This document shows positions 1 through 8,146 of a stretch of DNA of 64,000 nt, piece after piece (within the stretch, counting starts at the first letter, position 1; every line of letters begins with the position of its first letter). The stretch is from positions 58,242-122,241 of the forward strand of contig JAHHHH010000011.1 of NCBI GenBank assembly GCA_019359415.1. The letters run 5' to 3'. The DNA comes from Iphinoe sp. HA4291-MV1 (GTDB lineage: Bacteria; Cyanobacteriota; Cyanobacteriia; Cyanobacteriales; Nostocaceae). Below the pieces are notes generated by a model. The model was given only the letters and a program-made list of their open reading frames with translations. It made no database searches and was not told the DNA's origin. A program made the translations under genes and the position numbers.

Positions 1-1
1 A

Positions 2-445
2 CCAGGTTTTAATAATCTGCAACCGCAAAATCCTGTTGCTGGAACAGGTTACATACAACCAGGAATCTCAAATCAGCCGCAAAATTCCTTTCCTAGAACA
101 GCTTATCCTCAACCTCAATTCGGACAAACAGGCATACCGCAAACTCCAAGTGCAGTCCCTAATCCCTCTGCGACTCTTTTCAACGAAATTATGAGGAATA
201 GGTTGAATAACATAAATAGCGGTCAAGCATTGCCTAGTATTGGACAACCAACATCAGTCCCGTCCCCCTCCTCTAATACACTGACTAACATTGCTCCCAA
301 CTACACCCCCAATCAAGGTAGTGTTAATTATAATACGCCTGTAATACCTAATAATTATGGAAATTCTGGCTCGCAGATAGCTCCGGCTCCAGTACCGCAG
401 TATATTTATTCATCTCCTCAGATTCCAAAACAGTCTAGTTGGTGA
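2..445 (+). CDS. C-terminal part of a Pro/Gln/Asn-rich protein (5' end outside window)
   Basis: The frame is open from the first bases of the window to the TGA at 443-445, so only the last 147 codons of a longer gene are seen. The composition is very biased (Pro, Gln, Asn, Ser, Gly, Thr) with loosely repeated PQ, QPG and PNPS blocks and no predicted globular domain, membrane segment or catalytic motif. An internal ATG at 191 is possible but the same low-complexity composition continues upstream of it without a stop, so a continuing gene is favoured. Such tails are typical of surface-exposed or cell-wall-spanning linkers. Function unknown. Confidence 0.6.
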   Translation, partial: PGFNNLQPQNPVAGTGYIQPGISNQPQNSFPRTAYPQPQFGQTGIPQTPSAVPNPSATLFNEIMRNRLNNINSGQALPSIGQPTSVPSPSSNTLTNIAPNYTPNQGSVNYNTPVIPNNYGNSGSQIAPAPVPQYIYSSPQIPKQSSW

Positions 446-569
446 AAGTACAAGTCAATATTACACAGTGGCTTGTGGAAAGCATTGCTGATTTCTGAGT
501 CAGCAATTGCTGTATTCTTCTTCAAAACAACTCTTGCTTTGGGCGATAAGAGCTCATTGTCAAATTCTT

Positions 570-1226
570 TTAGGAAGTCGCATCAAGAGCAGTTTTGAGT
601 TTCAGTTTGATGTCCGTTCCTTTTTTAAGGACGACTTCACCACCAGGGCTAGACAAGACAAAAGCAGCGGCAGCTCCACCACCTGCTAGTGCACCATGTT
701 TGAATTTTGCCTTATTACCGAGAAAATGACCTGCAACTGCTCCACCTAAAATAATGCCTGCATTCTGGATAAACTTGCCTTTGGTTTTTGTTTCAGTTTG
801 AGTGTTCACTAGAGTAGCATCGATTGGATAAGCTGAGCCATCTTTAAGCAAAATATCATCAAAAACTAAATGCAAGCTCGCTTTCTTTCCTCTAGCTGCT
901 TTGACTACATCTTCCAGATGTCCTTGAATCTGAGCATCTTTGAGTGCTTGATTTTTTCTTAATGAAGAGTTCTTCAGTTGCAGGGTAAAGCGATCGTTAT
1001 TTTTGTTTTTACCTGTGGATATATCTTGAGTGAGAATGGTGTCAAAACTGGTTCCAGCAGGTACAACTGCTTGCGGATTTTTTGATTGGTTGGATGTCGT
1101 GTTAGATACAGCAGTATTGCGATTAGTAGAAGTAGAAGCGCGATCTGTCTGGTTATTAGTCTTACTACAAGCCACTGTGCTACTCAGTAAGACGGCACTG
1201 AGTAACAATGGTAAGAAATTTTTCAT
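570..1226 (-). CDS. Putative lipoprotein with Gly/Ala-rich hydrophobic segments
   Basis: 218 residues. The N-terminus is a lipoprotein-like signal (MKNFLPLLLSAVLLSS, then TVAC), with Cys20 as the likely lipidated residue; the -3 residue is Thr rather than Leu/Val, so the lipobox is slightly off consensus. A Ser/Thr/Asn-rich linker follows, then a beta-rich middle region (about 55-140) and a Gly/Ala-rich stretch (about 150-195, GGAVAGHFLG and GALAGGGAAAA) resembling glycine-zipper segments. The end (KKGTDIKLKLKTAL) looks like an outward beta strand. I do not recognise a named family. Single gene, convergent with the partial gene before it. Confidence 0.65.
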   Translation of the reverse strand: MKNFLPLLLSAVLLSSTVACSKTNNQTDRASTSTNRNTAVSNTTSNQSKNPQAVVPAGTSFDTILTQDISTGKNKNNDRFTLQLKNSSLRKNQALKDAQIQGHLEDVVKAARGKKASLHLVFDDILLKDGSAYPIDATLVNTQTETKTKGKFIQNAGIILGGAVAGHFLGNKAKFKHGALAGGGAAAAFVLSSPGGEVVLKKGTDIKLKLKTALDATS

Positions 1227-1671
1227 TGCTGGGTTTTTAATTAAGTAGATGATGAAAAGAAGTCTTCCTTTGAGACGAGGAAAACCGCTTAAACTCTAAT
1301 TCTGCAATAGATGTATGTCTAATCTCAAGCTTGTCGTCTTTGCAAGACGCAAAACTTAATAGAAAAAGGCGAAACCTGATTTGATTAAGCGATCGCTAGC
1401 TAATACCCCAGAGTGCGATCGCTTTTATCTGAGTAAAATACATTAGACATTCGCAAAAAATTGACTGGTGAGGTTGCCAATGGGTAGTCCCCTTCGACGC
1501 TGCAAAGGTGAAACCGGATTTCTCTAAGAAACCCGGTTTCTGAATACATCTATTGTTCCCTTTTTGGCACTGCTGTTTAATCCAACCACCCAGTTCACTA
1601 CCAATTTCATTAATCAGTTGTCCGGTATATTCATACCGTCGCTCGTCGAACTGTAGATACCAAGAAGAACT

Positions 1672-1706
1672 AAGAAACCCGGTTTCTCTAAGAAACCGGG
1701 TTTCTT
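1672..1706. repeat. Paired AAACCCGGTTTC palindrome (dispersed repeat family)
   Basis: AAGAAACCCGGTTTCT followed by CTAAGAAACCGGGTTTCTT: two copies of a self-complementary 15-mer in opposite senses that can fold into a strong hairpin. The same palindrome recurs at 2073-2103, 6230-6261, 9412-9436, 9456-9478 and 55640-55670, at the last four sites inside larger MITE-like elements. Confidence 0.85.
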
Positions 1707-1708
1707 CA

Positions 1709-1953
1709 GTGTTTGATACTCGCGCTTGAGTGTTTGATACTCACGCTTGAGTGTTTGATACCCACGCTTGAGCGTTTGATACTCGCGCTTGAGCGTTTGA
1801 TACTCACGCTTGAGCGTTTGATACTCGCGCTTGAGCGTTTGATACTCACGCTTGAGCGTTTGATACTCACGCTTGAGCGTTTGATACTCACGCTTGAGCG
1901 TTTGATACTCACGCTTGAGCGTTTGATACCCACGCTTGAGTGTTTGATACTCA
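1709..1953. repeat. 21-bp minisatellite, 11 full copies plus a partial copy
   Basis: Unit (plus strand) is GYGTTTGATACTCRCGCTTGA. Eleven consecutive 21-bp units run 1709-1939 and a twelfth begins at 1940 and decays after TACTCA. Variation is restricted to a few positions (C/T at unit position 2, G/A at position 14, T/C near position 12). Because 21 is a multiple of three, all three minus-strand frames stay open through it; one reads YQTLKRE heptads, another SVSIKRS heptads. The array is flanked by two copies of the AAACCCGGTTTC palindrome family. Confidence 0.95.
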
Positions 1954-2072
1954 TCCACAAGACTGTTCGGATAAGCTCGCAGGCGCGAGCACTCGGACGG
2001 CGGTTTGCACTGTTGCTTTGAGTGGCGCGCACCCAATCGGGTGACAGTTCACTTAACGTAATTGTTGCCAAG

Positions 2073-2103
2073 AGAAACCCGGTTTCTTCAAGAAACCGGG
2101 TTT
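2073..2103. repeat. Paired AAACCCGGTTTC palindrome
   Basis: AGAAACCCGGTTTCTT then CAAGAAACCGGGTTT; same dispersed hairpin family as at 1672-1706. It lies in the spacer downstream of the NACHT-FGE gene. Confidence 0.8.
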
Positions 2104-2210
2104 GTGTCCAAGGTTTCTGTCCCAGCGCTGATCACCAAGCGTATTGCGATGGGTGGGAGCTTGACAAAATTGGAGGCTTTCTGGATAATATAGTGAGTCG
2201 TGCCAAATGT

Positions 2211-2239
2211 GAAAAAAATATCGAGCCGCCTCTGGCGGC
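2211..2239 (-). terminator. Probable rho-independent terminator of the NACHT-FGE gene
   Basis: Read on the minus strand: GCCGCC, loop AGA, GGCGGC (2239-2225), then TCGATA and a run of seven T (2217-2211). It lies 57 bp after the stop of the large minus-strand gene. A GC-rich hairpin shortly behind a variable region is also a known element of diversity-generating retroelement targets, so it could have a second role. Confidence 0.6.
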
Positions 2240-2295
2240 AAGAGAAAAGGAAAAAGAAAAAAGGGTAAAGGGTAAAAGAGCAAAAGTATAAAGGG

Positions 2296-5200
2296 CTACC
2301 AAGTCCTCGCCGCAGTGCACAAAACCCGAAAACCAATATAGTGGTGGAGGTGCACCGCGTAGTTGGGGTTGCGATTCGCAGAACGACAGTACGCAGCATT
2401 GTCGAACCAGGAACCACCGCGCAGCAGAAGATTATCACTATCACATATTTTCTGATTATTTTTCCGCCACACACTACCATCTTGAGGAGCGCCCTTATAA
2501 TTGTCGTGCCAGTGGTCAGCGCACCATTCCCAAACATTCCCGTGCAGATCATATAACCCAAAGGCATTAGCTACTTGGAAGCTGCCTACGGGCGTTGTTT
2601 GTCGACGGTTCTCTCCCTTGGGATTAGAGCCATAAGTATATTCGCCGTTATAGTTCGCTAACTTAGGTGTGATGGTTTCACCAAAGTGGAACGGGGTTGT
2701 CGTGCCTGCGCGGCAAGCATACTCCCACTCTGCTTCACTCGGAAGTCGGTAGTGTCGTTTAGTTGATTTAGATACTCTATCACAAAATTCTACCGCTTCA
2801 TACCACGATATTGTTTCTACTGGTAAGTCATCTCCTTTAAAATGAGATGGGTTGGGGTTGAGTTCGCGGTTAACTCTGGGTAATGCAGCGACTGCTCTCC
2901 ATTGTGCTTGGGTGATTGGGTACTTGCCCATAAAGAAGGGTTGAACAGTGACTTGATGCTGAGGACTTTCAGATTCATGACGTTCCGCTTCAGTTTCAGG
3001 TGAACCTATGAGGAAGGTACCACCAGGAATAGCAACCATTTCTAAGGTGATACTATTGCCTAAATCTTCGGTAAAATATTCAGCTTGACGACGCTCCCAT
3101 TGAATTTCCTGTCCTTGGGCGTTGACGGTGACGACATCGAATGCAAACAGTGGTGACAAGCGCTCTATTCCACAAGCAAGATGTTTTTGGACAAGAACCT
3201 CATAAATTTCTTTGACGTTTCCGGAAACATTCAACCACCACGAGCAACGTGAGTCACCTGAATTTGCAGGGAATCCAACACTTTCTCGCACGCCCCAGCC
3301 AAAACGCCCGTGCATCCAAAGCTGATTTATATTGAGAAGACAGGAGCAGGGAATTTTTTCTATCGACGCGACATCAAACTCACCTTCACTTTCTTGATGA
3401 GCGAGCTTAAGCATAACTTTTACCGTTTCCTGAGCGGCTTTGTCCCAATCTCCAGCTGTGAGGTAGTTAGCGAGTTTAGTGTATTCTTGAGAAACTGGGT
3501 TTCTAACTACGCGAATACCATTCTTTGGTGTATTGCTTCCATTTATAGTCCAACATCTAAGTTGCTTATGTTCTTTAGTCGAATAATTTTGAGCTTCAGC
3601 TAAAGTCGGCAGTCTGTAATAGGACAAGGCATTGTTTTCATTATTATTGCTACTTTGGGAGAGAGTAGAGAGATTAAGCCATTGACAGAAACCAATAGCA
3701 TCTGTCCAACTCATTTTAGTAATAGGATTTTTGGCATTTCCAGCAGGAAATCTGATATTTTGTGATTGTGATGTTTGACCAGAGCGTTGAGCATCAATGA
3801 AAAGTTGATATTCAGCACAGGTTATGTAGCTAGTATCAATTTCTAAATTTTCATCAATCCACTGCAAGTTTCTCAATCGCCGCGCCAGTTTCACTTGTGC
3901 TGCTAATTGAAAAATTTCTGGATCATTAGACTCTAACCCAGCATCAAGTTTATTTATAAGTTGTTGCCTTAAGGACGGATCAACATGCCAACCTTCTTCT
4001 TCGTAATCACACACAAGTAGCAAAGTATTCACAGATGGAGAAGGCACATCTATGACTGCACGCATCAAATTGCTGGCATTATTAATCTGAGCCGCATAGA
4101 GACGAATGGTTTCTGCCCACCAGGTATTATTGATATTTGCGATTAATAAATCTTCTTTATTGGATTCTTTGATTTGAACGGCTGCTAAATATTCCTGAAA
4201 ACTCAAGTGAGCAAATTCATAAATACCTAGCTCCTTTTCTACTAACAATCCACACTCATCCCGAATATGCTTGAGAAAATCTTCTGGATTAGCCAATTTT
4301 TGAGGGAAGGTTACCAACTGGTGTTGAATCAAAGATGTTCCTTCAGATATGGTAAACTCACGAGTCTTCTTTTGCATCAGTTCTACTGCTAGCACTTGCA
4401 GAACAGATTGCTTTTGGGAAGCTGTTAGCGTATCGGGTATCTTCTTAGCTCTTTGTCGCCTTTCAAGTAAAATCTGACAAATTTCCTTGTAAAGCTCAAC
4501 TCTTTTTCCTGGTAAAGCACTACCGCGACGGTGAACTGTAGCAATCATTGTGAGTAACAAAGGATTCACCGCCATCGCAGTTAAAGGACGGTTATTCTGA
4601 ATCCTCGAAATTAAATCATCAGCTTGTTTTTCTGCTTCTTGCTTCACTCCTTCATCTTCTTCTCCACCGCGACTAATCACTTCTGTTTGCAAATACCAGT
4701 TTTGAAGAAAGTCTTTTCTCTGCTGTCGGTTGAAGGGTTTTGCTTCTAGCACGATGACACTTTCTTGTAGCCGCGCAGCTTTGTAGCCATTTGGTCGAGA
4801 AGTTAAGATGAAAGCTGTGTCAGGATAGTCTTGCATCTGTTTATCTACCCAACGGCTAATGTGTTGACGTTCTTGTTCGTCAGCCACTTCATCCAATCCA
4901 TCCAACATGACTAAACATTTGTTTGCGCGTAATTTGTCAGCAAACCAATTAGGTGGTGGATTGAGCGGCTGATTATTTAATTTTTGCAGCTTTATCTGTT
5001 GATTAATCAAATCTGGTAGAGATGGATTATTATTGATAATTTCCTGACGCACTTCTCTGAGATACAACAACACAGGAATGAGTTTTGGTGCTGGGGGAGT
5101 TACTTTGCTCTGTTGCTTTGTGGCATAAATCAGCGTCAAATGTCTGAGGAGTGTCGTTTTTCCTGAACCAGGTGCGCCCAAAATGACTATGCGTGGAAAT

Positions 5201-6087
5201 TGAATTTTCCCTTCTTTATTCTTCGCTGCTAAAAAATCCCAAATGAGTTTTTCTCTAAGATGATTTGCTTCATTTCTGGGCTGGTAAATGAGTTGGTGAC
5301 ATACATTAACAGCCTCTGTTGCCGATATTTTGAGTGGGATAAATACCTTTTGCAATTTGAGTATGTGGTCTTTGTCTAATCCCTGTGTCTCATAGTCTCG
5401 ACATTTATATATTAAAGTTTGGTAATATTCACGCTTAAATGGTGAGGTTGATTCTATCCACAAATCTTCAATCTTGCTCTTAATCCAAGCAGCAACACTA
5501 ATCGCTCCTTGTCTTTGCCATTCCTCCCAAATTTGTGCAAGGTTAGTTATTAATGTCTTGAAAAACTCTTGGGCAGCAAGTAAAGATGTCACAATGACTG
5601 TTAAAATCAAAGATATAATTGCTGCTGTTGATTGCTGTTTAAGAATAAAATGAATCGTTATAAACAGCCCTGCACCAGGAAGAAGCCACAACAGTAACTT
5701 CCGCCATCGTTTGGGTAAAATCAGCACAGGCGGTAGTACAGAGCCTAAGCCAAACATTCCTATTGATATATAAGTAAATACTGTAGTCAATTCCGTTGGT
5801 ATTAGCTTGAGATACAACAGTATAGCTAGTATTAAGCCTCCTACCAAAGGTAACAAGCCACCAATCCAGTTTTGATTTGCAGTCGCTGAATTCTGTTGAG
5901 TGTCATTGGATAGTAAAGTCAGAATCAAAAGCGCTACTATAGATCCGCCTGTCAACCAAAGTATTGCTGAATCAGGAATATGTAAGTCCTTGTTGCTAGG
6001 CAATTGATTAATCAGCCAACCTAAGACACCATTGCTCGATATCAACAGCAGTGGTAGCAGCCAAGCTTTGACAACAAATTTGGGCAT
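2296..6087 (-). CDS. Membrane-anchored NACHT (STAND) ATPase with C-terminal FGE-sulfatase/C-type-lectin-like domain
   Basis: 1263 residues from the ATG at 6087; a TTG six codons upstream is possible. Order of parts: about five or six hydrophobic segments (residues 5-175); a NACHT NTPase with Walker A GAPGSGKTT (about 304-312), Walker B LVMLDGLDE (about 393-401) and a following TSRPNGY sensor region; a helical region ending in LSFQEYLAAVQI, typical of NACHT proteins; a degenerate FGE-like stretch (about 750-870, with MSWTDAIGFCQWL and YRLPTLAEA); then a full FGE-sulfatase domain (about 1015-1260: GGTFLIGSP, YRLPSEAEWEYACRAG, GLYDLHGNVWEWCAD, LLRGGSW, IGFRV). STAND NTPases are signal-sensing switches, several of them in antiphage immunity, with the C-terminal module as sensor; here that role is inferred. 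The last 40 codons are rich in NNC codons as in diversity-generating retroelement targets. No adjacent effector or reverse transcriptase is seen. Confidence 0.85.
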   Translation of the reverse strand: MPKFVVKAWLLPLLLISSNGVLGWLINQLPSNKDLHIPDSAILWLTGGSIVALLILTLLSNDTQQNSATANQNWIGGLLPLVGGLILAILLYLKLIPTELTTVFTYISIGMFGLGSVLPPVLILPKRWRKLLLWLLPGAGLFITIHFILKQQSTAAIISLILTVIVTSLLAAQEFFKTLITNLAQIWEEWQRQGAISVAAWIKSKIEDLWIESTSPFKREYYQTLIYKCRDYETQGLDKDHILKLQKVFIPLKISATEAVNVCHQLIYQPRNEANHLREKLIWDFLAAKNKEGKIQFPRIVILGAPGSGKTTLLRHLTLIYATKQQSKVTPPAPKLIPVLLYLREVRQEIINNNPSLPDLINQQIKLQKLNNQPLNPPPNWFADKLRANKCLVMLDGLDEVADEQERQHISRWVDKQMQDYPDTAFILTSRPNGYKAARLQESVIVLEAKPFNRQQRKDFLQNWYLQTEVISRGGEEDEGVKQEAEKQADDLISRIQNNRPLTAMAVNPLLLTMIATVHRRGSALPGKRVELYKEICQILLERRQRAKKIPDTLTASQKQSVLQVLAVELMQKKTREFTISEGTSLIQHQLVTFPQKLANPEDFLKHIRDECGLLVEKELGIYEFAHLSFQEYLAAVQIKESNKEDLLIANINNTWWAETIRLYAAQINNASNLMRAVIDVPSPSVNTLLLVCDYEEEGWHVDPSLRQQLINKLDAGLESNDPEIFQLAAQVKLARRLRNLQWIDENLEIDTSYITCAEYQLFIDAQRSGQTSQSQNIRFPAGNAKNPITKMSWTDAIGFCQWLNLSTLSQSSNNNENNALSYYRLPTLAEAQNYSTKEHKQLRCWTINGSNTPKNGIRVVRNPVSQEYTKLANYLTAGDWDKAAQETVKVMLKLAHQESEGEFDVASIEKIPCSCLLNINQLWMHGRFGWGVRESVGFPANSGDSRCSWWLNVSGNVKEIYEVLVQKHLACGIERLSPLFAFDVVTVNAQGQEIQWERRQAEYFTEDLGNSITLEMVAIPGGTFLIGSPETEAERHESESPQHQVTVQPFFMGKYPITQAQWRAVAALPRVNRELNPNPSHFKGDDLPVETISWYEAVEFCDRVSKSTKRHYRLPSEAEWEYACRAGTTTPFHFGETITPKLANYNGEYTYGSNPKGENRRQTTPVGSFQVANAFGLYDLHGNVWEWCADHWHDNYKGAPQDGSVWRKNNQKICDSDNLLLRGGSWFDNAAYCRSANRNPNYAVHLHHYIGFRVLCTAARTW

Positions 6088-6406
6088 AGGGGGTGAGACA
6101 AGCAACTGAGTGCTTATGTATGGGAAGTAGTTTGCATTATATCAAGTCGCTTAGTTGCTTATATAGCAGGGAACAGGGAACAGATAATTGTAGGTTGGGT
6201 TTCAATACTGCTCGGATAAGCAAAAATTAGAAACCCGGTTTCTTAAAGAAACCGGGTTTCTGGTACCTCAACTATTCTTAACCGAGCAGTATTGGGTTGG
6301 GTTTCGTTTACGCTCTACCCAACCTACAATTCTCCAAAACCCGAGCAGTATTGGTTTCACTTGGGAGTTGTCATTAGGAATGCACAAGTTGTTTGTAGTT
6401 ACGAAA
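6088..6406. other. Spacer made of nested palindromic repeats
   Basis: No gene. A GTAGGTTGGGTTT...ACCCAACCTAC palindrome (arms 6186-6200 and 6317-6331) is interrupted by a 92-bp MITE-like element (6203-6294); a lone copy of the element's end (CCGAGCAGTATTG) lies at 6341-6353. A CAGGGAACAGGGAACAG short tandem repeat is at 6167-6183. Confidence 0.8.
6203..6294. mobile_element. 92-bp MITE-like element, copy A, with 10-bp target duplication
   Basis: The ends are 18-bp inverted repeats with one mismatch: CAATACTGCTCGGATAAG at 6203-6220 and the complement of CTTAACCGAGCAGTATTG at 6277-6294. The centre is a paired AAACCCGGTTTC palindrome. The 10 bases before it (6193-6202) and after it (6295-6304) are identical, GGTTGGGTTT, which is the signature of a transposition event. 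Removing the element and one duplicate restores a clean palindromic repeat. A second copy at 55611-55702 differs at a single base. It encodes nothing, so it must be moved by a transposase elsewhere. Confidence 0.88.
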
Positions 6407-7420
6407 TCAGCAACGCTGACTACTAATTACCTCGCGTACACGATAGATGGGGCGTCCTTGGGATTCATGGTAAGTACGCATGAGTAACTCAGCTAATAAA
6501 CCAAAGCAAAACAACTGTACTCCAGTCACTAGCAGGAGAACTGCTAAAATTAGCAAAGGGCGATCGCCAATATCCTGATGAAAAGCAAATTTGACAAAAG
6601 TCAAGTAAATTCCAATCGCTCCACCTGAAGCGATCGCAATTAAGCCCCACAGCCCAAAAACGTGCATCGGGCGTGTGAGGAATTTTTTCATAAACAAAAT
6701 TGTTAACAAATCCATCAATACTCGGAATGTCCGCCATATCCCGTACTTACTGCGACCGAAGCGACGAGCGTGATGACGCACGGGCATTTCTGTAATTCTA
6801 GCTCCTTCAATATATGCTAGAGCTGGAAGAAAGCGGTGCAATTCTCCATAAAGGTTCATATCTGCCACGAGTTCGGCGCGGTAGGCTTTGAGGGAACAAC
6901 CATAGTCATGAATATTTACGCTTGTGGTTCGTCTAATTAACCAGTTGGCGATTTTGGAAGGAAGTAACCGATTCACAGCACCATCTTGTCGATTTTTCCG
7001 CCAACCACTGACTAAATCGTAGCCTTCCTCCAGCTTTGCCAACAGCATGGGTATATCTATTGGATCATTTTGGAGATCAGCATCCAAAGTGACGATCGCT
7101 TTACCCAGCGCATAGTTAAACCCAGCAGCCATCGCCGCAGTTTGACCATAATTACGACGCAAAATCACCGCTTTTAAATCGTTGCGGATTTGCGCTTGTT
7201 CTTTGAGAAGTTCTGCTGAACCATCTTTGGAACCATCATCCACACAGATGATTTCATAACTCAACTCAGTTGCAGTTAAAGTAGATGCGATCGCATCCAA
7301 CAAGTGAGGCAAACTTTCCACTTCATTATGTACAGGTACCACAACTGAAACATCTGGGACAATTGATGATATCGCGTCGTTTTGTCCAGCAAGCCCATTT
7401 GAAACCAGTCCACTCCTCAT
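6407..7420 (-). CDS. GT2 polyprenyl-phosphate glycosyltransferase (DPM1/GtrB/ArnC-like)
   Basis: 337 residues, ATG at 7420. A GT-A fold runs over about 24-185 (VSVVVPVHNEVESLPHLL, DDGSKDGS, TLDADLQNDP, CSLKAYRAEL), followed by two membrane helices (about 252-274 and 288-312). This is the architecture of enzymes that move a sugar from a nucleotide donor to undecaprenyl or dolichyl phosphate at the cytoplasmic face of the inner membrane. Its ATG is only nine bases after the stop of the NlpC/P60 gene upstream, so the two are probably cotranscribed. The sugar cannot be told from sequence. Confidence 0.88.
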   Translation of the reverse strand: MRSGLVSNGLAGQNDAISSIVPDVSVVVPVHNEVESLPHLLDAIASTLTATELSYEIICVDDGSKDGSAELLKEQAQIRNDLKAVILRRNYGQTAAMAAGFNYALGKAIVTLDADLQNDPIDIPMLLAKLEEGYDLVSGWRKNRQDGAVNRLLPSKIANWLIRRTTSVNIHDYGCSLKAYRAELVADMNLYGELHRFLPALAYIEGARITEMPVRHHARRFGRSKYGIWRTFRVLMDLLTILFMKKFLTRPMHVFGLWGLIAIASGGAIGIYLTFVKFAFHQDIGDRPLLILAVLLLVTGVQLFCFGLLAELLMRTYHESQGRPIYRVREVISSQRC

Positions 7421-7429
7421 ATTCTGTCC

Positions 7430-8134
7430 TCAGCGTCTTTGTGGCTCGTAACTGCTAACCACTCTTCCAGCACCACGTAGTTCCTGGTAATATGACAGGC
7501 TAACCTCATCACCTTGTTCCGAAAGACAGTCAATAGCAATACCATTACGTCCCTTACCTTTTCCAGAACTATGGATGTAGCAGTTATCTCCTAAATAGAG
7601 TCCCACATGAGTTGCTTTTTGGGAAGTTCCAAAAAACACGAGATCACCTGGTTGTAATTCTGCAACAGGGATGGGTTGAGTGAAAGCTTCCTGCTGATAA
7701 GCGTCTCTCGGTATGCGAATACCTACAGAAGCAAACGCTGCTTGCATCAATCCTGAACAGTCGTAATTTGGTCCTACTGTACCACCCCAGAGGTAATAAT
7801 TTGGTTGTTGCATAGCTTTTTGGGTAAACCCAATCACCTGTGGTAGACGTTTTTTGATTTCAGATTCAGAAAATGTTTTCGCTTTATAAGGTACAGTGCA
7901 TGGTTGTAATAAACTCAAATCGGATAGCGACAGCCACCCTGGATAGTCATCCTCGCACAAACACACCTCAACTGCTGAACTCTGATAGTTTGATATTACC
8001 CACAGATGTCGTCCAGTTGCAGCTTGAGTTGCGAGTTGGTCACAACTGGGTGAATCATATATGTTCAGATCAGCTAAACACTGGTACTCACCCGATTTGA
8101 GGTTTTGGATTTTAAATTTTAGATTAGAGGACAT
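7430..8134 (-). CDS. NlpC/P60 (C40) peptidoglycan endopeptidase with N-terminal SH3b-like domain
   Basis: 234 residues from the ATG at 8134. A longer frame reaches 8176 but would overlap the divergent gene's start. The N-terminal 100 residues fit the bacterial SH3-like domain of cyanobacterial cysteine peptidases of this type; the C-terminal NlpC/P60 domain has the catalytic Cys in NYDCSGL (about 126) and His in THVGLYLG (about 176). This family cleaves between D-Glu and the diamino acid in peptidoglycan stem peptides, in turnover or recycling. No signal peptide is seen, which agrees with cytoplasmic recycling enzymes of cyanobacteria. Confidence 0.9.
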   Translation of the reverse strand: MSSNLKFKIQNLKSGEYQCLADLNIYDSPSCDQLATQAATGRHLWVISNYQSSAVEVCLCEDDYPGWLSLSDLSLLQPCTVPYKAKTFSESEIKKRLPQVIGFTQKAMQQPNYYLWGGTVGPNYDCSGLMQAAFASVGIRIPRDAYQQEAFTQPIPVAELQPGDLVFFGTSQKATHVGLYLGDNCYIHSSGKGKGRNGIAIDCLSEQGDEVSLSYYQELRGAGRVVSSYEPQRR

Positions 8135-8146
8135 CCTTAAACAACA

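Larger units (their letters stand above)
1227..2295. other. Repeat-rich non-coding spacer
   Basis: About 1.07 kb without a convincing gene. It holds HIP1 octamers near 1390 and 1417, several copies of the palindrome AGAAACCCGGTTTCT (near 1527, 1672-1706, 2073-2103), a 21-bp minisatellite (1709-1953) and a terminator-like hairpin with an A-rich flank at 2211-2239. An open frame on the minus strand (2036-1614) runs through the minisatellite and would encode tandem YQTLKRE heptads, but it also reads straight through the dispersed palindromes and lacks a recognisable domain, so I do not call it a gene. Confidence 0.7.

Noticed and set aside
1614-2036. 140-codon minus-strand frame made of YQTLKRE heptads
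   Set aside because: It is open because the 21-bp repeat has no stops in any minus-strand frame; it also runs through dispersed palindromes, has no domain and no ribosome binding site.
2022-2291. 89-codon plus-strand frame ending in a Lys/Glu-rich tail
   Set aside because: The tail comes from an AG-rich simple-sequence tract and the frame crosses a palindromic repeat and a terminator.
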